64,000 nt of DNA from Pagrus major (taxonomy: Eukaryota > Chordata > Actinopteri > Spariformes > Sparidae), in NCBI RefSeq assembly GCF_040436345.1, contig NC_133221.1, positions 4,915,663 to 4,979,662 on the forward strand, given 5' to 3'. Position 1 is the first letter of the stretch, and each line of letters begins with the position of its first letter. The position numbers and the translations under genes are program-made. Shown in pieces: positions 37,501 through 49,060 of this stretch. The notes beneath the pieces were generated by a model. The model worked only from the letters and a program-made list of their open reading frames with translations. It had not been told where the DNA came from and did not search any database.

Positions 37501-40500
37501 AACGATAGGTATGTAATGGAGGCAGGATATTTTACAGTTTAACACCAAACTGTATCGTCCAAAATGACATTGGTAGCGATAAACTCGTTTGCTTTGGGCA
37601 TGTTGAGATAGTGAAGCCCAAACTAGTGTATAAATACACATGAAAATGTGAATTAAATCAGTTTTTTGGGGATATTTTTATGTTAAATGAAAATTATTCT
37701 CCTTATGATATGTAATAAAAAGTTTCCAGAAAAATAAATAATGTGGCCTGGTGCTGAACGACCCAAGACACAGTACCGCTGGACTAGTTCATCTTCTGAT
37801 GTCAAGTCGTATCATGAATAGTTTGTCCAAATTACTGGAGTGATAACATATCCAGAACCTTTGGTGATTGTAATGATTGTTCCAGGTATTAGTCAAAGAG
37901 TTTGTGAAAAACTCACAAAACACATGAAAACAAAAAGTTAATGGTCTTCATTTTCTTTTCTTTGGCAAGTGACCATGTTATGAGAGGGATAAATCCATTA
38001 TCGGGAACTAACGGCCTCCACATCATCCATTAATTCCTGATAATTGATGCCTTGTCGGGCAATATCTCTTACATATCGGCCCATAATATCGCCCAACCAA
38101 TATATCGACCTAACCGATATACTGGACTCCAATCAAAACTGTCTTTAGTTTCTTACCATGAACAAGGATTCCTTCATCCACCAACACCTGCCACATCCCA
38201 ACTGCCTGGCTTCTTGATTGCAGGCCATCATTTTGTTTCATCAGCCAGTCAACAAGTTCCTTTCCAGAGCAACATTGTCTGTGATAAAAAATTCAACATT
38301 GTAAATTTGCATGTAACTCCCAGAGGTTAGAGTCACACTTCTAACACAGTAAGAAACCACCTCCCCTCAGTGTGGGTACCTGTATGTTTTGAGGTGATAC
38401 TTTCTGTCTCGGACCAGACCGGGGTTCCTCTCGACCATAATGCTATACAGGGATCTCGCCGCCTTCACGACACGATCTGAAAGAAACTTAATAAAGACAA
38501 GAAAGGAAAGATTAAGCAGTTAAACCTTTAGCATATTTCTTTACAGATATAAATCTGAGTTGTGTTTTCATTTTGATGATGTGATGAAACAGGCTGAGAG
38601 AGGGCTGAGTACATAAGAGAGGAGGATGTGTAACACAGGCGTTCTTGTTTACCGAAACGGTTGAGTTGTGTGTTGGCGGCAGACAGAAGTTAGCAAAAGA
38701 AACAAGTGGGCATGTGTGAGCGCAAGAGAGAGAGAGAGAGAGAGACAAGTTTATTTCCACTCAGCATGGAGATATGTGTGATGGCACAAGCGTCAGCAGC
38801 GTGAGTGGAGATTTCTGTGGGTGTTGGAGTGTGTAGTGTGGGGTGTGTGTGTGGGTGGGTTTGCAGGGAGGTGAGAATGTGTTAAAAATGTAAAACCCAC
38901 CCACACCTCGCTGAGTTTCCCAGCCTCTACAACTCGCTCTGTGGCCGGCACGCAGCGACAACAAACTTTCCCTTTCCGACCACCCTTACTGCATTTCCTT
39001 TGAACCTCTCTCCATCCCCCCACCACCACCAGACACACATGCACGCAACTCACTCCGGTCGACCCGAAAAGACTGCAGACGAGGGTGCAAAAACTTGTCA
39101 GCTGCTGATGCAGAAGGGAGGCTTACGTAACACCAAAGTGCTTTGTCTGCTGCTGTAATGCGCCTTTCCAAAAATCAGGCCATTTCAAGATTTGCTCTGT
39201 TACCACCCAACAATATATATCTTACTCATGATTGTAGACATTTTTATTATGCTCCTCCCTGTTGATCTCCCCCCCTCTCACATCTCCTGCACCCAGTCTT
39301 GTGATTCCACGAGTGACTCAGTCGGTTTGCATGTTTGTTCTTTGGTTTTTCTTCGAGGCACTGCTGTTTGCCCAAGGTGGTGGTCTTGAGATGCACACAG
39401 AAACATAACAATGAACATTTCCTACATCGGTTCTTTCTCCTTAAAAGGACAGCTCGACCCAAATTCAAAAATATTTCTCCCTCTTCTCTGTAGTGCTGTT
39501 TATCCATCTGGATTGTTTTGATGTGAGTTGCAAGAGTTTTAGGAATATTGGTCGGAGAGATATCTGCCTCGTCCTGCCTTGGAACTAGACATCACAATGG
39601 GCCCAAATGCAGACACAGAGGCAGGCAGGTCGAACAACAAACACTGAGCTTTATTGCAAATAAAGCTGAAATCCAAACTCCAAACTCCAACTGTACCCAT
39701 CAGCTGTACTACCACCCAGAAGGAAGAGGTCACAGGCTGCAACCAAATATCTAGAACTCACCGTGCTTCTGGTGACTGAGAGGGCTAACGGCTGTCCAGA
39801 TCCACAACTCATTCAGTCCACAAGAGGCCTAGAGGGGACTTTCTGCAGACCTCCAGAGAGTTATATGGGCTATCATGGGCATCTCTTCCATTAGCAGATA
39901 CAAGCTTCCTTCTGCAGAGTGATTCGGTTGGCGGGTGTAATACGGTACAAAGAAAAACAGTTCCTACATGAAACTGCGAGGACGGTGGATTATCTTGACC
40001 AACTGGGTCATGATTTCCTGATAGAAACATTGCTGTTGAGTTTTACAGAATTGTTTTTCCATCTAGTTCGATTATATTCTACAGCCGATGTCTCCAAAAC
40101 TAGGCCACTCAGGACAAATATGTATGTCTGATTGTCCCTTTTAAAGTGCCGATGTGAGACAACCAGTGCCAAAAAAACTACCAGTAACTCAGTCAGGATT
40201 TAAAAAACGGCTGCTGACTTGATGCAAGGACTCCATACCACCACGACACCAACACCACCTTTGCTCTTTCGCCTGGACTTGGGGTCACGACACATGCGTG
40301 TTAAATCTAAGTTCACACAGAACTGCTAATTATAATGTGCCACTATAACGGACAACTGTGGGTCGCACAGTGCAGCACACACTTCAACCTCTCGTTCCCA
40401 CATCAGCTTGTTCCCAGACATCGCCAGAGTAAATGCGCCACAAGGCGTCTGCTGTGCCCTGCTGGAGTTATGCTGTCTGGAGGTCACCAGTATTCCCAGG

Positions 40501-43500
40501 GGCCTGTTCTCCTCTGGGACTCCCGTACTTACGTTCTCAGGCATGTCAGCTCAGACATTTATTTTCCTGATGAGACAGTTTTCCATTACCTAACCCAGCC
40601 TTTAAGAAAACAAAATCAAAAGCCATTTTTCACTAAGTGGACCTGGCCTTCGATACCATCATGTAAAACCTGCAGAAAACTTTGTCTAGAGCTGGCTGTG
40701 CATGGTGATGCTGTTTATTGTCTGCATGTAGGCCACCTAATCACGTTATCTCGGACGACGATTATTGTTCCAACTGAGTCGAGTTACAAAGCAAACAGCC
40801 CTTCCTGAGCAACAATACATGTTCGGCTGGTTTACAGTGACCAAACGCTGATGTATGGGCCGTCTGTAAAGTTTGGACAGGCAGTCGTAAACTATTTTAT
40901 AACCGGGGTCTGTCGCTCTACTGAGGTCATTTTTACAATCAAGCGCCTACATTCAAAAAGTGCTTTCAGACTGCTGATGTAGTATCATAATAATAAAAAT
41001 TCACACTGGTTTGCACTTAAACTGTCAAACTTACATGTTCTTTACATATGATTCTGAATTACTGCGCTCGTTCTTATGCAGAACTGGCTACAGAGCAGCT
41101 GCTCTACGGTTTACTCACAGTCTCTTCAGTGAGGCATATGCTTACTATCAGACAGAAGTGCACAGTCATTTTGCTTGGCAGAAGGTTGTAATTGTCTCTT
41201 GACACAGCATAATCACATCATCTATTCTGTGTTTGATTTTTCTTTAACATCAGTCTGGGCCCGGCTGAAAGAGTCATGAGCTTTTTGAAGTGTGTGGCTT
41301 CTGTTTTCCTGCATTTGTCTTTTGTGGGGTGGAATGATGACGAGCAGAGTTATCCACTGTGTGTCTCCTCTGTGGGCGAGACATTTTTTATGCTCCTCAC
41401 TCTCTGTGTGACCTCGGTGGGCTGTGCCGTGTGAGAAGCAGCTACAGATGAACGCTGTGCGAGTCGACAAGCAGATTAATGCAGCTGTGTGGACTGCAGA
41501 TACCTGACTTTTCCCCTCCGTCTGCGTGAGAAAAGTACAAGACCCACACTAAAGACAGCGACGTCTCCATCCTGTGATACATGACGGATCTGGTTCGATT
41601 AGGTCATTTGGTTCTCATCATATGAAGCTGTTATTACCCAAATGACAAATGTATTTTTTTAAAGTGACTCATTAATAGTGACACATGGATGTTTCAGGCA
41701 AGCCACCCTTCTTCAGCATGTATTCTGGCATCAATATACACAAGACAACACTGTTTATATTCAAATCGTAAGAAACAAGCGAAGGAAATCTTCTCATTCA
41801 TCCCATTTTCAGTGAGCGTATCTAAGAAGTGTATTCAATATGGCTCCATATGACTATTTTTTTAAAGATTCAGCACCCAGTGTTTAGTTTTAACTTTGAG
41901 TTGAGCCTGTTGTGTCTTTTATTAGACTTTATTAAGTCAGTTGAAGTAGTAGTCCACAAATCATTTCTGGAGCTTTACAGCAAAACAATGTCTCGACGTA
42001 GCCCAGACGCTACTCGTCAGGCATAATCTAATTCTCCGGAAGCCCCGAGATCCCAAATTAAAGTGAAAAGACGTCATTTTTTATGCGGTTGAGCTCTTGC
42101 ACCCTCATAAAACGGGGTGTGCGTCAACACTTTTAGCTTGGCAGCTAAGATTTGTCTTAAAAATCAATTTGGGATCTAGGGGGCTGACAGACTTGATTAC
42201 ACTTGACGAGCTGTATGGAGCCATTTTAATGTTGTTGTTTTTTTCAGTCCGTGAATGCATTGTAGACGTAGACTACAAAACTTTGCCTGACGTTCCATCG
42301 GCATGGGGCTGAGGAGATAATGACTGATTTTTCACTTTTGGGTGAATCCTCCTTCAGCATGTTCATGTCTCCAGAGGAAAACTCCATTTCTCTGTGCGTA
42401 TAAAAGCCGGAGCCCAATCAAACGCAGGTTATTAAAAACAATCCATCTTGCTGCAGCAATATCACAACGCACGACGCTCATTAGTGTCCTTCAGAATCCA
42501 GAGCCAACACTCGCTCGGCAACCAAACAAAGCTGCGAGAGGTTAGCAACACCTGCCTCCTGCAGACACAATTACTCTCAGGACAAAACTAAATGGAAGAG
42601 GCATTGATTCTTTTAGGGTTGAGAGATGCTCTCTCTGTCTCTCTTCCTCTCAAAGTCTACTTCCTCTGTCTTGGGGGAGACCACTGAGCCCGAACTGGAT
42701 TCACTTTCCATGTCATGTCCTTGTTATCAGTGTTTTAAAGGTTCTCTCCTTGACATGCTGTCGAAGAAGCTGAGATAAAGCAGTGCGAGGGGCCTGCCAG
42801 GGTGGGGAGGGTCAATTAACTGTGGACCCTGAAGTGCCCTTTAGACTCCTTGTGACTGCCTGTCCCTGCTAGGAATGTGTTTTTTAAAGACTCGCTTGAG
42901 TAGTAATGCAGGATATTATAACAACAAAAGAACAAGTTCAGCAGTCTGAGAGGATGCAAGCGCTGCAACTCTGGATGAGGGAGAGGTCAGTATGGCTTAC
43001 AGCCAGCTGGACTGTGATAGTTTAAAGAGTAACAGTCTGAGGAACTATGCCAGCGTCAGATATCGTGGTCAGCGAATTAGCAGAGTGACAGAAGCCTGAT
43101 ATGTGATTAAGAACCTGATTATGAAATTGTCCCGGAGGTCTTGCATAAAAAAGCACAAAAGGATACCACATGACTTAGTATAAGCTAAGTAAGACACTAA
43201 GTAATAATTAACCTCAATGACTAAAGCTATAAAGAATCCAATTTTTTACAGTCATATCTTATTCAAATGTCCGTTCTTATCAGACACTTAAATTTAATGC
43301 CTTTAAGACCTTTTGAAAATCATTTAAACCAAATTTAAGACTGATTTTTCTTATTCAAGCATTGCGGGTATGCATGGTTATTAGATCTGCATGGATTAAT
43401 ATGCATTTTCAAATATAATTTAAAAAGATACGATTTTAGACGATTTTAGATTTGCAAAGTCCGAAATGTTAACTTTTCACGAAGAAGTCCTCGAGTCGAA

Positions 43501-46500
43501 GTCTTTGAATTAAAAGATGGACAAATTAAATGAGTGTTTGTGGCAATTAAAACCTCACAAATCCAAATTTAAGACTATTTAATGTCTTTTAAGGACCTGC
43601 AGACACCCTGTTCAATCATGTAAAAGTGCTAGAGTGCTAAAACCTCCTCTGGCATTGCGTCTTGCCCTAAAACACCAGTAAGAACATTGGATTACTCTCG
43701 GCTGTGTGGAGGTGATGCACTGTCACCGTCTCTGATAAACTCACCTGCTTCATTGTGTCCTTTGAATTTAAGGCCTCTGGCAGCGGAGTCTAAGAGAAAC
43801 AGAAATAGAGAGACGTTAGCCATTTCTGCATATCTAAAGCCTCTGAAATAAAGCAGATAACTTGCTTTGGAAAACGACATTCCAGAGGAACTAGCTGGAC
43901 TGGTCGCTGATGATAATCTCGCTGCGGTTTCAACCAAATAAACACTTATAACCAAGCTGGACCGTCCAGATAGACGGAATAATTATTTTCTTTTCATCAG
44001 GATGAAGGTCAACACAAATACATTACCTCAACCTGCTCTGTGCTGCCATTGTCGCTGGTGTGATGTGGGTGGATGTAATGAAGTGGGAGGAAAGAGTGCA
44101 CACTGTGGACAGCAAAGGGAGAGTACATAACCTGCTGCCACGCACATTTTGTTAAGTGAAAATGGCGCTTTTAACTACAGACTGTCCTTTCATATGAAAA
44201 GGCTTTTTGAAAGTCTTCACCATTTAAAGATGAAACACACTGCAGCTGACGCCACAGATGAAGTTTAATCATATTTCTGGAGACTCCCTTTACTCTCCGC
44301 GCTTACACATGTCAGATCAGGCCGAACTCAAACCTGCTGCCGTGGACAAATATTCAACATTCCCACGTCTGTACTTTGGCCTAAGTTGTATTTCCTCTTT
44401 CTGGCTTCGTTTTGATGTGTTTATGATCCCCTTGCAGCTACCGTTGTCCAACTTTATTCCCAAGGCAATTGTTTTTCTCTCCAGATCTGGTAGCTTGTGG
44501 GTGCTTAGTGCAATCTCGGAAGGAAAACTGTTTTATAGGCACCATATTTCACTTTGTCTCAGCATTGTTTTGCTCTTGTTGAGAGGGAAAAACCGTTCAG
44601 AAATACAGGTTCCTGTATACACCAGATTTTCCTTCGTTGATGCATCGTATGAGCAGCTTGCAAAGAATTTAAGACATGCAAAGTGATCACATGGCACAGC
44701 TGACATCCACACACACACACAATAGCTGTCTGTATTGATCAGGAAGCTGTGATCAGCTCATCACATCTCTGATACACATCTCTTAAACGTCTCCAGTCCC
44801 TTCTGCGGACAGACTCCGTGGCATGTTTTGTTTGGTCTGCTGTGCAGCCAGCTACGTCACATGATTACAGCCTGAATGGCACACAGCAAGTTGTTTTACT
44901 TCCCTCATAAAACAACTCAACTAGTTCCCACTGCAAGACTGCTGCTGTGGGTGAAGAAGTTGGAAAAACATGATACATTTTTCACTGGTTGTGAATCGGG
45001 TTCTCAAGTATTTTTGACTGTATACGACTCCATAAAACCATATATTTAGTTTTATCATTTATGAGCCGACCAAAATGACACATGTGCCCTGTGAGTAAAC
45101 ACATCGTGTGGAGTCCTTCCCTGTCTGCAGGCAGGCAGACACGTTTAGGGACCTTTATGAATGTGTGGCATTTTGTTTTGCATCGAGTCCGTGTCTCAGC
45201 ACTGGAATGCAAGAGTGACAGGGACAGGGAGACGATGCCCTGGCATCTTCTAATGATGACAGCAGAATGAGGACAGTTTTGACCCTGTTAGAGGTCTCCG
45301 CCTGTGTGAGCTCAGGGAAGGAATTAGCAAATGCCTCAGTGCCAGTGAAACTGTGCTAATTGCTGATATCACCCCTCAGCGAACAGACACACCGGATACC
45401 ATTCAACCCAGTCGCCAGAATAAATGTAAGCTGAGTACATTTCTCCAAACCCACAGATCAGTCAAAAACTTTCTTTATGTTGAGGTGCATTTTTTAACTC
45501 CTCTCTCTCTTGTCACAACACTGTGCTTAGTTTAAAATACCTCTTTTGGTTGCCACAATCACGGTAGACGTGGTCCGGCTTATATAGCCTGTTTTGGCTG
45601 CCACAAAAACGGCTGGAAACGTCTGCAGGTCTCCCTAAAAAGCGCCCAGTTTTGTCAACACAAAAGCAGCTGGAAATATCCCCAGGTGTCCTTAAAAATA
45701 TCCAGTAGTGTGACTCGAACTGTGGTCGGCCATTTGCCAGCCTTGTTGTTATAACTCCACCACCCCCTCCACCTCCTGATGTGAAAGGTGGGTAATAAGC
45801 ATATAATGTGAACCTGACATGCCACCTTTTGTACTAATGTGTCTGTGGTTTGCAGAAATGTGCACTGTTGACATTATATGCTGGCAACTGGGCTGCACCA
45901 AATTTAAAGATGCAATATGTAAGAATTTGCCAGCTTTCGAATTTATATCCCAAACGAATAGGGGGCAGCGTAGCCGTTATAATGCTGTTAACTGTAATGT
46001 TAGCTAGATAACTCAGTTAGCCATGCGGCTAGCGGTCCTATTAGCTGGACCTGCCCAGACTGGGAGCTCACAGAAAGTGTTACTAAGTGATATTATGAGA
46101 AAAGGATGGGCAACTCTGTTATTTTTTTCACATTTTGTTGATAATTTTGGGTAATTTACACTAAAATTATTACACATTGCATCTTTAACGCAGCTTTGAT
46201 CAATATCGAGTCATACGGTCAGAAAATGAATGTTGTTATTGAGGACGATCGCACTGGTTTGGTGCCGGTATACTCCTGTACTCCTATACTTGTAATGTCA
46301 GGTCCATGTATTTGATATTTTATGATTTGAGTGCTTTTAGTACGCTGTCAACTTGAACTTTACACTTTTGTGTAAATCTCATTATAGGCCCGACGAGGAC
46401 GTCTCTGTGGAAGTGTTCTTATGTAATTCATCATGTGTAAGATAACCTGAATAAGCTCACTCGGTGCAGTGACACCAAGTTTAACTCCTTTTCCATTTGA

Positions 46501-48630
46501 GAGAATATGTGTTGCATGTGATGTCGTGCTGCTATTAAGACTCAGGTTGTCTGGTGTCAAACGGGGCCAGATCCAAAGCATCGCTGTCAGTGAACTTGTT
46601 CCTTGAAGTTTAACCTTTTGAGCTGTTTTATGTGAAATGTGATGTTGATATTTTGGCTGGTAGCTGCAGGAAGTTGAGAATGCAGCCTCTGGAGATTTAC
46701 AGTTGTCTTTGACCTCTTGATGCTTTAAAAGTCAAGTAAATTTAGAACCTGAGAGCCTCACCGCTGCTCTGTGTCTTCCTGTGACCGCAAGAACAAAAAC
46801 CTCCCCTTCACATTCTTCTACAAACTCTTCTGTAAACTGAGCGCGGGGGTGAAATGGGCGAAGGTGAACAATAAACAATACGCTATTTTTAACCTGAGCT
46901 TGATCAAAAAACTTGTGCATTGTTACCTTCTTGTGTCCCCCACGCCCCAGCTACTGAAACAATAGAGGGAATCTGCTTCTTAAAATATCTGCACGCTGCT
47001 GTTTTGGGGGGGGACCTGAACTGTGTCATAGTGGAGGTGAGGGGCTGTGAAGTTAACTCAGACCTATTGTTACATAAACATGTCGCCTGCTCCATGACAA
47101 AGAGCGTTCCTGATTCGCAGCAGTGAGTGTTTTACATGCAATTTTCTCGTACACTGGAGGGTGGCTTACACTTTAACAAAAGGGCTTTTAAGGTCATTAA
47201 GCCGTCATGTGTCACACATTCACCACATGCCAAATTTCCAAAACCAATTATGACTAATGTTACTTTTCAGGAGCTCTCAGACATTTACAGAACGCATCTT
47301 AGAGTCATTACTTTGTGATCGAGCCTGAGATTTGCAACGTCGTGAACAACACAAGATCTCCTGTGTGTGACAATGGTGGCGATGATGGGACACATGATGA
47401 TACAGATGATGATACAGATGATGATGATGAGAATTAGTGGTGGAATAACTGAGAACATTTACTCAAGTACTCTACTTCGAATATTTCCATTTTCTGCAAC
47501 ATCATACCTCTGCTACACCACAGTTTGGAAGTCAATACTATACTTATTACTCCACTACACATATGTGACATCATTAATTACTAGTTACTTATTAGTTAGG
47601 CTACTAGTTACTTATAACAACTAATTAATTATTATGTATAATCATGGATTAAGACAGCCGACTGTATATAAAGTAAATGAAATTAGCCTCAACACATTAA
47701 TGCATCATGAATTATGATACAATAATATATATATATTACTCGAAAATGGGCCATTCGTCATAACGAGTACTTTTACTTTTGGTAAGTACACAAAAATCAC
47801 ACTTGAGTAAAAGTAAAGATATCATGTTAAAATATTACTTTGGTAAAAAGTTACCCATACAAATAGTACTTGAGTGAAGGTCTTTAAAGTATCTGATATT
47901 AACGTCTTTAAGTATCATAAGTACTTTTTGTGCAAAATACATGTAATGGAGTAAAAGTAGTAAATAATACATATTTACTTGTGTGTTATTTTTATCCAAT
48001 TGCTAATAAAATGAATTCATTTAAAAAAGAAGCATGACATCTCCAAAGTAACTAGTAACTAAAGTAATCAAATACATGTAATGGAGTAAAAAGTACACTA
48101 TACACCAGCAAAATGTAGCGGAGGGGAAGTGTAAGGTAGTAGAAATGGGAAATACTCGAATAAAGTACAAGAGCCTCAAAATTGTGCTTTAGTAAAATAC
48201 TTGAGTAAATGTACTTAGTTACATTCCATCACTGATCGTAGTGGGCTTTAAACATACAGTACTGTATATCATAGTATATTTTATTATAGTAGACATTTCA
48301 TAAGACTTTGAATGCAGGACTTTTACTTGTAACTGAGTATTTTTACGCTATTGTACTGCTACTTTTACTTCTACTACACTACTACTTGTAAGATCTGAGT
48401 ATTTCTTCCACCACTGATCATAACAATGGGAGTATTATCATCACACTCATCCTGTCCTGATCATCCACCCTTCAGTTTACGAGCCTTGCGCTCCTAACTA
48501 CTCCTCAGTTACTTCTCCTCAGGAGTAAACATGAAAAGCAGCGTACCCAGCTGATGCCTCGTATGGTCGGCGTCTCCCCTGAGAAGCGGTCCGGGAACAC
48601 TTGATAATTATGACTCCGGAACAGATGCAT
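28660..48630 (-). CDS. rapgef3: Rap guanine nucleotide exchange factor 3 (EPAC1)
   Basis: A cAMP-activated exchange factor that loads GTP on Rap1/Rap2. Coding exons in transcript order: 48630-48513, 43789-43745, 38476-38380, 38278-38157, 36827-36650, 36540-36456, 36031-35971, 35523-35447, 35348-35202, 35110-35004, 33766-33678, 33565-33487, 33308-33158, 33059-32977, 32899-32869, 32720-32645, 32021-31884, 31721-31624, 31511-31386, 31006-30825, 30333-30243, 30149-30099, 30004-29917, 29823-29759, 29674-29620, 28778-28660. They sum to 2559 bases: 852 residues plus stop, all in phase. Order of domains: DEP about 60-145, cyclic-nucleotide-binding about 185-310, REM about 345-490, Ras-association-like about 515-600, CDC25 about 610-835. 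EPAC1 rather than EPAC2 is indicated by [20 protein letters not shown], a single cAMP domain and an N-terminus starting MH..RS..YQ. Human EPAC1 isoforms are slightly longer, mainly near the C-terminus. The donor of exon 1 is uncertain. Confidence 0.95.
28925..29300. repeat. Dispersed-repeat-like segment in rapgef3 last intron
   Basis: Contains ggtataaaagg-like sequence, then atggggcgaggttcaccact and cagtaaacacagtttgcttg, phrases I associate with a widespread teleost dispersed repeat. No second copy is in this window, so the call rests on memory. Confidence 0.4.
31624..32720 (-). other. rapgef3: rapgef3 Ras-association-like domain exons
   Basis: Exons 32720-32645, 32021-31884 and 31721-31624 encode [44 protein letters not shown] and [19 protein letters not shown]. 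Human EPAC1 has VGDKVPYDICRPDHS and [17 protein letters not shown] in the same positions. The domain has an ubiquitin-like fold between REM and catalytic regions. The start of exon 32720 (acceptor catcgacag) is chosen because reading further upstream meets a stop. Confidence 0.88.
32869..33766 (-). other. rapgef3: rapgef3 REM-domain exons
   Basis: Five exons (33766-33678, 33565-33487, 33308-33158, 33059-32977, 32899-32869) encode [52 protein letters not shown] and [14 protein letters not shown], closing with [10 protein letters not shown]. Human EPAC1 has YTVMSGTPEKILELLLE, SDFLLTHRVFMPSAQLC and LREQWPERRR…LENG in the same order. The REM domain stabilises the catalytic helical hairpin. The join between exons 33565-33487 and 33308-33158 uses an AT-AC intron, described separately. 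Confidence 0.93.
33309..33486 (-). other. rapgef3: U12-type (minor spliceosome) AT-AC intron in rapgef3
   Basis: On the minus strand the intron starts ATATCCTG (33486-33479) and ends TTGCAC (to 33309). CCCCTTAAC at 33328-33320 matches the U12 branch-point consensus, with its adenosines about 12-13 bases from the 3' end. No GT-AG choice joins these exons with good sites in frame. AT-AC splicing gives [16 protein letters not shown], which aligns without gaps to human LLHHFHVEPAGGSEQE. The 178-base length is ordinary. Confidence 0.85.
33895..34080. repeat. Dispersed repeat rich in atcgatta motifs
   Basis: Contains gtcagttaatcgatcagcaa, ataatcgatta and cgattcattgattagttgtg. Diverged relatives lie at 56922-57150 (gagttgattagttgtcaact, gtatcgataatcaatc) and near 60075-60110 (caactaatcaattaatcgac). 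Ends are not defined. Confidence 0.55.
35004..36540 (-). other. rapgef3: rapgef3 cAMP-binding domain exons
   Basis: Five exons (36540-36456, 36031-35971, 35523-35447, 35348-35202, 35110-35004) encode the regulatory cAMP-binding domain. The phosphate-binding cassette reads [18 protein letters not shown] at about residues 273-290. Gln in FGQLAL, where protein kinase A has Glu, is the EPAC hallmark. The Arg of PRAA (about residue 284) matches the cAMP phosphate ligand, Arg279 of human EPAC1. The donor of exon 36540-36456 is a weak GTCAGT; the phase and the join to [11 protein letters not shown] support it. Confidence 0.94.
36650..38476 (-). other. rapgef3: rapgef3 DEP-domain exons
   Basis: Three exons (38476-38380, 38278-38157, 36827-36650) encode [20 protein letters not shown], then [21 protein letters not shown] and DKDTQFYRF. 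These follow the human EPAC1 DEP domain ([26 protein letters not shown]) closely. DEP targets EPAC1 to membranes. The third exon continues into the linker [19 protein letters not shown] ahead of the cAMP domain. Confidence 0.93.
38724..38745 (+). repeat. (AG)n microsatellite
   Basis: Short AG dinucleotide run in a rapgef3 intron. Confidence 0.9.
41951..42349. repeat. Dispersed repeat, copy 2 (pairs with 6021-6345)
   Basis: Same order of shared blocks as at 6021-6345 with many substitutions and some extra sequence (the segment around 42000-42110 has no counterpart). Lies in a rapgef3 intron. Confidence 0.65.
45541..45703. repeat. Imperfect tandem repeat, about three units of 48-57 bp
   Basis: Units start near 45541, 45589 and 45646. 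Shared blocks are ttttggttgccacaa / ttttggctgccacaaaaacg / ttttgtcaacacaaaagcag, then ggctggaaacgtctgcaggt / agctggaaatatccccaggt and ctccctaaaaag / gtccttaaaaat. The first unit is the most diverged. Confidence 0.7.
45904..46188. repeat. MITE-like element
   Basis: Left end ttaaagatgcaatatgtaag; right end attacacattgcatctttaa, whose inverse is ttaaagatgcaatgtgtaat. About 285 bases with no open frame. Confidence 0.8.
47436..48415. repeat. About 1-kb inverted-repeat element rich in acttgagtaaa motifs
   Basis: Outer ends are agtggtggaat-act and agtatttcttccaccact, near inverses. Inside, acttgagtaaaagtaaag-like blocks recur many times in both orientations. A second end-like sequence, ttagttacattccatcactg at 48215-48234, matches the inverse of cagtgatggaatgcaactaa at 54294-54313, hinting at a nested copy. 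Confidence 0.75.
48513..48630 (-). other. rapgef3: rapgef3 first coding exon, start codon at 48630
   Basis: The minus strand reads ATGCATCTG from 48630 and gives [12 protein letters not shown], then TIRGISW. Human EPAC1 starts with a similar MH..RS..YQ and has IQGLRW at the matching place, so this is taken as the true start. Two donors are possible. GTACGC after codon 28 (exon end 48547) leaves phase 0, which does not fit exon 43789-43745. GTAACT after base 48513 leaves one extra base and restores the frame (…RR-N-SAARGL). The longer form is used here; an unseen microexon is the alternative. Confidence 0.65.
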
Positions 48631-49060
48631 CTTTGTCTCAGATCACAAACACGAGCGGCGGACAACTTTCCCAGTCAGGAGATCTGTGCACTGGGACTCA
48701 GCGCTTCCAGACATTATCCACGGCGCAGCGGACCGCGCCGTCACCACCTCGTTACTGCCCAGCGACGGACACAACGCAGCGACACTGTCAGCTCAGGACT
48801 CCGCATTTTGTCCACCCAAAATCCGGGCTGGGTTGTGCGTGTGTGGTCCCTGCATCCAAAAAAACGCACACGGGGTTATCTGGCAGGCAGGACGCGTCTA
48901 CCTCAGCTCGGCCATCCCCTCGCAGCACAGGCGCACTGCTGAGTTGCGTGTGTGCGCACTTTGGCTCTGCCAAGGAACTACCGCGGAGTCATCAGAAGAG
49001 ACGGCCTCCCCCAGCCTCCCCCCGGCCTCCCCCCGGCAGCTTTACTACCTAATTAATGAC
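48631..49060 (-). promoter_or_regulatory. rapgef3: GC- and CpG-rich stretch at the rapgef3 5' end, probable promoter/5'UTR
   Basis: Directly upstream of the inferred rapgef3 start codon lies about 430 bases of GC-rich, CpG-containing sequence, clearly unlike the AT-rich flanks (for example gcggcg, gcgcagcggaccgcgccg and ccccggcctccccccggc). Several overlapping open frames here on both strands look like a by-product of few stop codons. Position and composition fit a CpG-island promoter; the transcription start is not located. Confidence 0.5.

Larger units (their letters stand above)
38477..43744. other. Large rapgef3 intron 2, no exon seen
   Basis: 5.3 kb with an AG microsatellite (about 38724-38745) and a dispersed repeat copy (41951-42349). 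The longest open frame (40335-40808, 157 codons, +) has no recognisable domain and no codon pattern that would separate it from chance. Confidence 0.7.
43790..48512. other. Large rapgef3 intron 1
   Basis: 4.7 kb between the first two coding exons. It is largely built of repeats: a minisatellite (45541-45703), a MITE-like element (45904-46188), a GAT-rich run (about 47384-47430) and a 1-kb inverted-repeat element (47436-48415). No further exon was found, though a microexon cannot be ruled out. Confidence 0.65.

Noticed and set aside
40335..40808. 157-codon + strand open frame in rapgef3 intron 2
   Set aside because: No domain, signal peptide or splice support; length is within chance for this much sequence.
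44034..44075. Candidate start exon for rapgef3 (minus-strand ATGGCAGCACAGAGC with a GTAATG donor)
   Set aside because: Its phase does not fit the next exon at 43789: both useful frames hit a stop. The ATG at 48630 fits human EPAC1.
44258..44686. 142-codon + strand open frame in rapgef3 intron 1
   Set aside because: Hydrophobic stretches but no recognisable family, and no promoter or splice context.
46750..46900. Cys-containing open frame ([18 protein letters not shown]) resembling the start of a THAP-type zinc finger
   Set aside because: The spacing and later conserved residues of a THAP domain are not there; the match is too short to support a transposase relic.
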